NCBI GenBank assembly: GCA_028023455.1
Contig: JAQFVV010000457.1
Location: forward strand, 374,001 to 438,000
Reading direction: 5' to 3'
Origin: Epiperipatus broadwayi
Taxonomy: Eukaryota; Onychophora; Udeonychophora; Euonychophora; Peripatidae
DNA length: 64,000 nt
Below are positions 59,045 through 64,000 of the stretch, piece after piece. The position numbers and the translations under genes are program-made. The notes under the pieces are model-generated. The model ran no database searches and had not been told where the DNA came from. It saw nothing but the letters and a program-made list of their open reading frames with translations. How positions within the stretch are numbered: the first letter of the stretch is position 1; the number at the start of each line of letters is the position of its first letter.

Positions 59045-60882
59045 TGTAACACCACCGCCGTGCGGTTAACGACCCCAGCCGCACTTAATTATGTGATCGA
59101 CCGGTTAACCACCGATGATGATGATTACCACAAGCAAGAAGCCAATATACACCCTAAAATCGAGTATATATTCTTAATTGAACACTGACATAATAAAATA
59201 TCATCCCAGCATTATATTTCCCAATCAAACGCTTCTTCTCTGCTGGGCAAATTATTTGTATCGAATAATTAGTTCTGCCCAGCGCCTGGAATATTTATAA
59301 AATTTCCCGGAATTATCACGGTACAGCAGGAATATAAATTATAGCACTTCCTTCCTTTACTCTATTTACAATACAGACTGGATTTATTTATCCATTTTAG
59401 CTTACTTTATTTTATTCCTCAATTAATCAACTTGTTAGCTCACTGATCTAATTTTAATTCACTCTAAGTAGTTATTCGCTTGGTAGAGAAAAGAAAACGC
59501 AAATGACTAAGTACTTCCTTTTATAAATAAAATTTAATTTGCAATTCGCTAATTCTAATTAATAATAAAATCCTAAAACACACATATATATCCACACACT
59601 AACATAATAAATACATAAATATACAATAAAGAATATAATTCAAATGAAACATTAAATAAATTATCAGTAACTCAATTGTTACCTTCTCATACATTAATAG
59701 ATTACAATCATAAGTTCTTTTAATGATAACTGTTCGAAGTGTTGCGCAACTTTTTAATAATTTAGTTCTGACTGATTTCTTATTTCAAATTAATTCTGAC
59801 ATGCATGTATTAATAGTTACCTAGGTATGATTTTTCCAATGTCGGGTCAACCATCGGGGGAAAACCTTCCCTTCTTTTGCAGAGATGGTTGCTCGCTTTT
59901 CAGACGTTCCAGTGAATGGAGTGAGAGTTTATAGTCTTTTGACGTGGGTTTGTTTCCTTTCTAATTCCACATTTTAGTCGGTCTTCATCCCTTTAACATT
60001 CTACTTCGAATCTCCAGGCAGATCTGGTTCTGTAACGGCGGTCTCTTCTCGGCAGCATTTTAGTTGTTATAAGTAGTGAGCGAATGGTTAGACGGAGATA
60101 GACCGAGCAAACGCCCGGTGTTTGCCACTAGCCCTCCATGTCAGCGTACCCTTCTATTATTATTTTTGTTAAATTCTAGCCAGCAAAAAAAACACAACCG
60201 GTTACTGCTAAATCAGCTCTGCTTATTCTCTCGCTGTCTTGCTATCGAATGTCTCTAATTGCCTCTTTCCTTTTCATTCTTATCTTACCAATCTATCTGG
60301 AATTTTTTTTTTTATACAGTTTACATTTTTCCAATTTCTAATTACAATTTTCATTTCATTCTTTTGATACATTTAATATTGAATGCCACTAATTGCAACA
60401 TTCCTTTTCATTACTTTATCTCGTACCAATCTATTTGGAAATTTGGTACAAGTTTACATTTTTAATTTTACAATTATAATTAATTTCTTTCATTCTTTTA
60501 AATATTGAATGTTACTAATTGCAACATTCCTTTCTCTCACTTTATCTTGTACCAATCTATTTGGAAATTTGGTACAAGTTTACTTTTTTTAATTTCACAA
60601 TTATAATTATTCTTTCGTTCTTTTTACAAGTGATTTTCTTATTTAACAAAGAAAGAAAGAGACGCGTTCAGTTTTACACCCCTCCCCTTTCCTTTCTAAT
60701 CTTTCATCATTATTTAGCTTTTCTAATTTCTTTTAAAATAAGTTTTAGAATCCTTTTAACTAAATTTTTTCTTTCTTTTTTTTTTCTATTTCTTTAATCG
60801 AAACCCTTCTCTTTTTATTAATATTATTGAGAATCAATAATATATACATGCAGACCTACATTTATGTAGATATCGCATTACA
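59045..60882 (-). repeat. 3' LTR of element 2 (left copy)
   Basis: Begins TGTAACACCACCGCCGTGCG and ends CGCATTACA on the plus strand, so TGTAA...TTACA are short inverted termini. Internally, a unit of about 135 bp is present two to three times (60241-60630: GAATG..ACTAATTGCAACATT at 60381 and 60517, and a degenerate earlier one). Confidence 0.85.
60241..60630. repeat. Tandem repeat inside LTR of element 2, about 135-bp period
   Basis: CCAATCTATTTGGAAATTTG and GGTACAAGTTTAC recur with a spacing of about 130 bp, and starts of the shared unit fall at 60247 (degenerate), 60381 and 60517. The repeats add to the unusual LTR length. Confidence 0.8.
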
Positions 60883-60898
60883 CCGCCTCCCATTTTTT
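60883..60898 (-). promoter_or_regulatory. Polypurine tract of element 2
   Basis: In element sense AAAAAATGGGAGGCGG lies directly before the 3' LTR start TGTAATGCG. Confidence 0.65.
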
Positions 60899-61622
60899 AA
60901 GAATTAAAATCTACTGGAGTTATTTTCTGAGGTCAAGCCATTTTAATTCTTAACCCCTATCTTCCTTTATTACTATATATTTTTTTTTTCTTCTTGATAT
61001 AAATTTTAATGGTACACGTTTAGTATGTATAACTTCCGTATGATGAGTTTATCTTAGAGAGACAACTAGGTTAAACTATCTGCATTCCATTTGATTTATT
61101 TGAACTGCCCAAACACTTTTAATCTCCACCGAACATTATTCTGCACAGAGAGTTGATTTTTTTTTTTTTCAGTAAGACGGATCATGAGCCCAGATCTCTG
61201 CTGAGTCCTCATTCTATTTTTAGTTTAATTCTTCGTATCTTTCCAATACCTTTGGGATTTTCACCCAGTACGACGGATAATGAGCCCAGATCTCTGCTGA
61301 GTCCTCATTCTAATTTTTTCTATTTATTTTCCTGTCTATCCTTATGTGTATAGACAAGATTAACACACACACTCCCTATTTTTTTTTTCTTTTTATGAAC
61401 GGCAAGACGGCTTGACCAAGCTCAAATGCAATCCCCGCATTATTCATATCTGCACACATTTGTCTCAAAATCCAGACCCTCATTCATATATTCGCTACTC
61501 TTCGTAGTTCACCATCCCCCCTACATTTCCATTATCATGTGGATTATCGTGTTCAAAGTCCAGGGTCGGTATCCTTTAGTCATCAACAGGTGTTTGTCCA
61601 GTTGCTTCTTTTCTTTTAGTTC
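60899..61622 (-). other. Element 2 region downstream of its ORF
   Basis: Non-coding. It contains a 96-bp-period duplication (GACGGATCATGAGCCCAGAT at 61176 and GACGGATAATGAGCCCAGAT at 61272, each running through CTCTGCTGAGTCCTCATTCT). The plus-strand frames 61153-61353 and 61426-61701 are antisense and repeat-derived. Confidence 0.65.
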
Positions 61623-62675
61623 CTATCGGGAGGTTCTTTCTTTTTTTCGGACTAGCCTTAAAGACCGAGCATTGTATGTTCCCTTTTCTTCCACTCCTTG
61701 ACCCACAACAAAAGCATTATTCCCATATCGTTTTCTTATAGTGTATGGCCCCTCATAAATAGGTTGGAATTTCTTGAATAGATTTCGCTCTGGGTGACTC
61801 ACAGGATGCACTCTTATTTTCAAAAATTGATTTACCGTTATTACGTTATTGCACCTGCTATCCCCCAAACTTGTCCCTCTCACATTTTTACCCTCTCGTT
61901 TTTCCTCCGCCACTGTAGAATCCCGCTTCTCTACGATTCCGGCTAGCTGGTTTACATCTATACGTACATTATCTACAATTTTCTCATTTTCCTGCCTTAT
62001 CTCTTCCAATTTCTTTCCCTGCTCTACTTTAAACTCCTCTACTTTTCGACACACAGTTTCTATTTTATCCTCTAAATGTGCCATCCTTCCCTCTACTTTC
62101 ATCACAACCTCTTGTTCTAAATTATTTACTTCTCCAGTGAGTCTCTGCTCTAAGTTTTCTAGTAACTCAGCCTGTCCGTTTAACCTTTCATTCGTGACAA
62201 AAATCTGATTTGAGGTTTCTTCAATCCTTTTACTTAACTCTCCATTTTTTATGTCGAATTTGTCATCCAACTGTTTTTTCCACTCGTCTATCATCCTTTT
62301 ATTATCTTCCTTTAATTCCTTCATAAACCTTTGCTGATCTTCTATCATTTTCTTATTTATTTCATCTCTCTGCTCATCTCTTTCCCTTATCTCCTTTATG
62401 AACTGCCGTTGATCCTCCCCCATTTTCTCCATCATTTTTATTAAATTATAAATTTCTATACTAAATTTCGGCTCTTGTTTATCATCATTAATGTCAATTT
62501 CATTTCCACTACTGGTTTCTATTTCTCTTTCCCTGTCTGTTTCTCCGGCCAATTCCGTTTGTTCTTCACTTGTACTTTTCGTGGTTGCAAGTTGATCGTC
62601 CATTTTTGCTTTCGACCTCGTTTGCATTGACTCTAAATGAATGTTATCACTGACTAAGTAATTATTTTCTCCCAA
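61623..62675 (-). CDS. Gag coiled coil fused to integrase C-terminal module (element 2)
   Basis: This intact 350-codon ORF starts with ATG at 62675. Residues 1-80 are acidic and variable. Residues about 75-255 form a long coiled coil rich in Glu, Lys, Arg, Gln and Met, with the same character as the N-terminal half of element 1's gag. From about residue 281 the sequence changes to VNQFLKIRVHPVSHPERNLF then KKFQPIYEGPYTIRKRYGNN and AFVV. This is the C-terminal domain of Ty3/gypsy integrase with its GPY/F motif (GPY at residues 309-311). The capsid, protease, reverse transcriptase, RNase H and integrase core that normally lie between are missing. The simplest origin is an in-frame internal deletion. 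Whether the chimera has a role is unknown. Confidence 0.82.
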   Translation of the reverse strand: MGENNYLVSDNIHLESMQTRSKAKMDDQLATTKSTSEEQTELAGETDREREIETSSGNEIDINDDKQEPKFSIEIYNLIKMMEKMGEDQRQFIKEIRERDEQRDEINKKMIEDQQRFMKELKEDNKRMIDEWKKQLDDKFDIKNGELSKRIEETSNQIFVTNERLNGQAELLENLEQRLTGEVNNLEQEVVMKVEGRMAHLEDKIETVCRKVEEFKVEQGKKLEEIRQENEKIVDNVRIDVNQLAGIVEKRDSTVAEEKREGKNVRGTSLGDSRCNNVITVNQFLKIRVHPVSHPERNLFKKFQPIYEGPYTIRKRYGNNAFVVGQGVEEKGTYNARSLRLVRKKERTSR

Positions 62676-63556
62676 TTATTATTAAATGCAATACTGTTTA
62701 TCAACGCTATTTCATATTAGGTACGTTTGCTGGCCTGCCCCGTCCTCATCCATTAACTCACTTGTTTATGCTGCTTTAAAGATTCCCTTAAACTCACAAG
62801 CTTTTATTATTCAAACAATAAAATCTTTCCCTCTCTTGATTTTATTTATTTATATAATGTAGATCGTGCCTAGAAATTTTTACCCCGTCTCTTTCTCTCT
62901 TTTTATAAAATTCAGTTGTCCTTTGCTCCACTTTCCCTCTCTCACCAAGCGATCTTTTATTATTATTCTATATTTTTATCTAAATCTTAGGTCTATTCTA
63001 CTGTCTCTACAACTACTATATAACTACATATATACGGTTATGCCGTCTAATCCTTATTTTAACACCTTTTCTTTTAACACTATTTTGTCGTTTTTATATA
63101 TATATTTTTATAACAACACATATAAATTCTTAACTTGAACAAAACCCCTTTGTTGTTTGTTTGTTTGTTTTTTTAACTACATATATACAGTTAACTACAT
63201 ATATACGGTTAACTACATATATACGGTTATGCCGTCTAATCCTTATTTTAACACTTTTTTCTTTTAACACTATTTTGTCGTTTTTATATATATATATTTA
63301 TAACAACACATATAAATTCTTAACTTGAACAAAACCCCTTTGTTGTTTGTTTTTTTTTTCTTTATTTTTAAAAAAAACTTTTCTTTCTTCCCTTTTTTCT
63401 TTTTTTTTTTATAAAATATTTCTCAGTCTAAATTCGGTTTTCCGATTGTTTGACTTTATTTAACCTCGCTGTATAGATCACATATGTGTATATCTATTTT
63501 AACCAAGGCGCTATAATTTAATTCAATCTGCTTTTTTTTTTTTTGAATGTGACAAG
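62676..63556 (-). other. Element 2 leader with internal duplications
   Basis: Leader in element sense. A segment of about 145 bp is repeated with a period of 189 bp (TGCCGTCTAATCCTTATTTT at 63041 and 63230, each running through AACACATATAAATTCTTAAC to CAAAACCCCTTTGTTG). The plus-strand frame 62866-63138 lies in it and is not a gene. Confidence 0.7.
63173..63229. repeat. 18-bp minisatellite, three units
   Basis: AACTACATATATAC(A/G)GTT occurs at 63175, 63193 and 63211, next to a (GTTT)n tract at 63151-63170. Confidence 0.9.
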
Positions 63557-63574
63557 ATCCCGGACTGGCCCCCA
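63557..63574 (-). promoter_or_regulatory. Primer-binding site of element 2 (tRNA-Pro-like)
   Basis: In element sense, 4 bases after the 5' LTR, the sequence is TGGGGGCCAGTCCGGGAT. It matches the complement of the animal tRNA-Pro 3' end (TGGGGGCTCGTCCGGGAT) at 16 of 18 positions, differing only at positions 8-9. Confidence 0.7.
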
Positions 63575-63578
63575 AAAC

Positions 63579-64000
63579 TGTAACACCACCGCCGTGCGGT
63601 TAAGGACCCCAGCCGCACTTAATTATGTGATCGACCGGTTAACCACCGATGATGATGATTACCACAAGCAAGAAGCCAATATACACCCTAAAATCGAGTA
63701 TATATTCTTAATTGAACACTGACATAATAAAATATCATCTCAGCATTATATTTCCCAATCAAACGCTTCTTCTCTGCTGGGCAAATTATTTGTATCGAAT
63801 AATTAGTTCTGCCCAGCGCCTGGAATATTTATAAAATTTCCCGGAATTATCACGGTACAGCAGGAATATAAATTATAGCACTTCCTTCCTTTACTCTATT
63901 TACAATACAGACTGGATTTATTTATCCATTTTGCTTACTTTATTTTATTCCTCAATTAATCAACTTGTTAGCTCACTGATCTAATTTTAATTCACTCTAA
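63579..64000 (-). repeat. 5' LTR of element 2 (right copy, cut by window end)
   Basis: The first 422 bp of the plus-strand copy match 59045-59466 with two substitutions (GTTAAC/GTTAAG, CATCCC/CATCTC) and one single-base gap. The element is therefore young. Confidence 0.9.

Larger units (their letters stand above)
59045..64000 (-). mobile_element. LTR element 2: internally deleted Ty3/gypsy-type retrotransposon (runs off window)
   Basis: The left LTR is 59045-60882 (1838 bp) and the interior 60883-63578 (2696 bp). The right LTR starts at 63579 and is cut by the window end after 422 bp, over which it matches the left one with about three differences. Orientation is minus, shown by the purine tract beside the left LTR, the tRNA-Pro-like primer site beside the right LTR, and the single ORF. 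The left flank is ATAT, as for element 1. There is no reverse transcriptase or integrase core, so it is non-autonomous. The full element should end near 65416. Confidence 0.88.

Noticed and set aside
61849-62208. Plus-strand Ser/Phe-rich frame
   Set aside because: Antisense shadow of the coiled coil in the element 2 ORF.
1-64000. CRISPR arrays, bacterial operons, rRNA genes or a recognisable mitochondrial insertion
   Set aside because: No regularly spaced direct repeats, no Shine-Dalgarno-led gene strings, and no rRNA or mitochondrial gene words were found on either strand.

Overview
The window is A+T-rich (about three quarters A+T by eye), intron-dominated animal DNA. The evidence is short exons with consensus GT-AG borders separated by kilobases of AT-rich sequence, many (TA)n/(TG)n and (AAT)n microsatellites, an RTE-type LINE, a Penelope-like element, a hAT-type transposon end, tRNA-derived SINEs and Ty3/gypsy-type LTR retrotransposons. 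This repertoire points to an invertebrate, but the sequence alone does not fix the phylum. There is no sign of prokaryotic gene organisation, CRISPR or rRNA.

Host gene. Seven minus-strand exons (A 46854-47113, B 43812-43854, C 30831-30883, D 24754-24881, E 24521-24672, F 24321-24441, G 10469-10580) each have a GT donor and AG acceptor. They join in perfectly compatible phases into one open frame of about 289 codons. The gene starts beyond 47113 and continues below 10469; neither end was found. The product is helical and not recognised. One segment faintly resembles a RasGAP-fold helix.

Mobile elements. In the intron between exons G and F lie a full-length but inactivated RTE LINE (13472-16758, 12-bp target duplication) and a complete, very young LTR retrotransposon (17419-23943, LTRs about 99% identical) that carries only a gag gene. 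A 138-bp copy of the same RTE 3' end, with its own 10-bp target duplication, sits at 4706-4843. In the intron between exons B and C lies a decayed Penelope-like element (37440-38515) with an inverted copy of its 3' end attached (38520-38845), and further up a cluster of SINE-like sequence containing a perfect 42-bp palindrome.

Right end. From 57620 to the window end there are two more gag-type elements, also on the minus strand. One (57620 to about 59044) is broken by a stretch identical to the Illumina TruSeq adapter at 57751-57773, so the assembly is unreliable there. The other (59045 to beyond 64000) has 1.84-kb LTRs. Its only ORF joins a gag-like coiled coil directly to a Ty3/gypsy integrase C-terminal (GPY/F) module, so it is an internally deleted, non-autonomous element. 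It appears to have inserted into the leader of its broken neighbour.

The most unusual content is this group of gag-only or gag-integrase-tail elements with long LTRs (1.8-1.9 kb) around short interiors (2.7 kb). They presumably depend on an autonomous relative for reverse transcriptase, protease and integrase.
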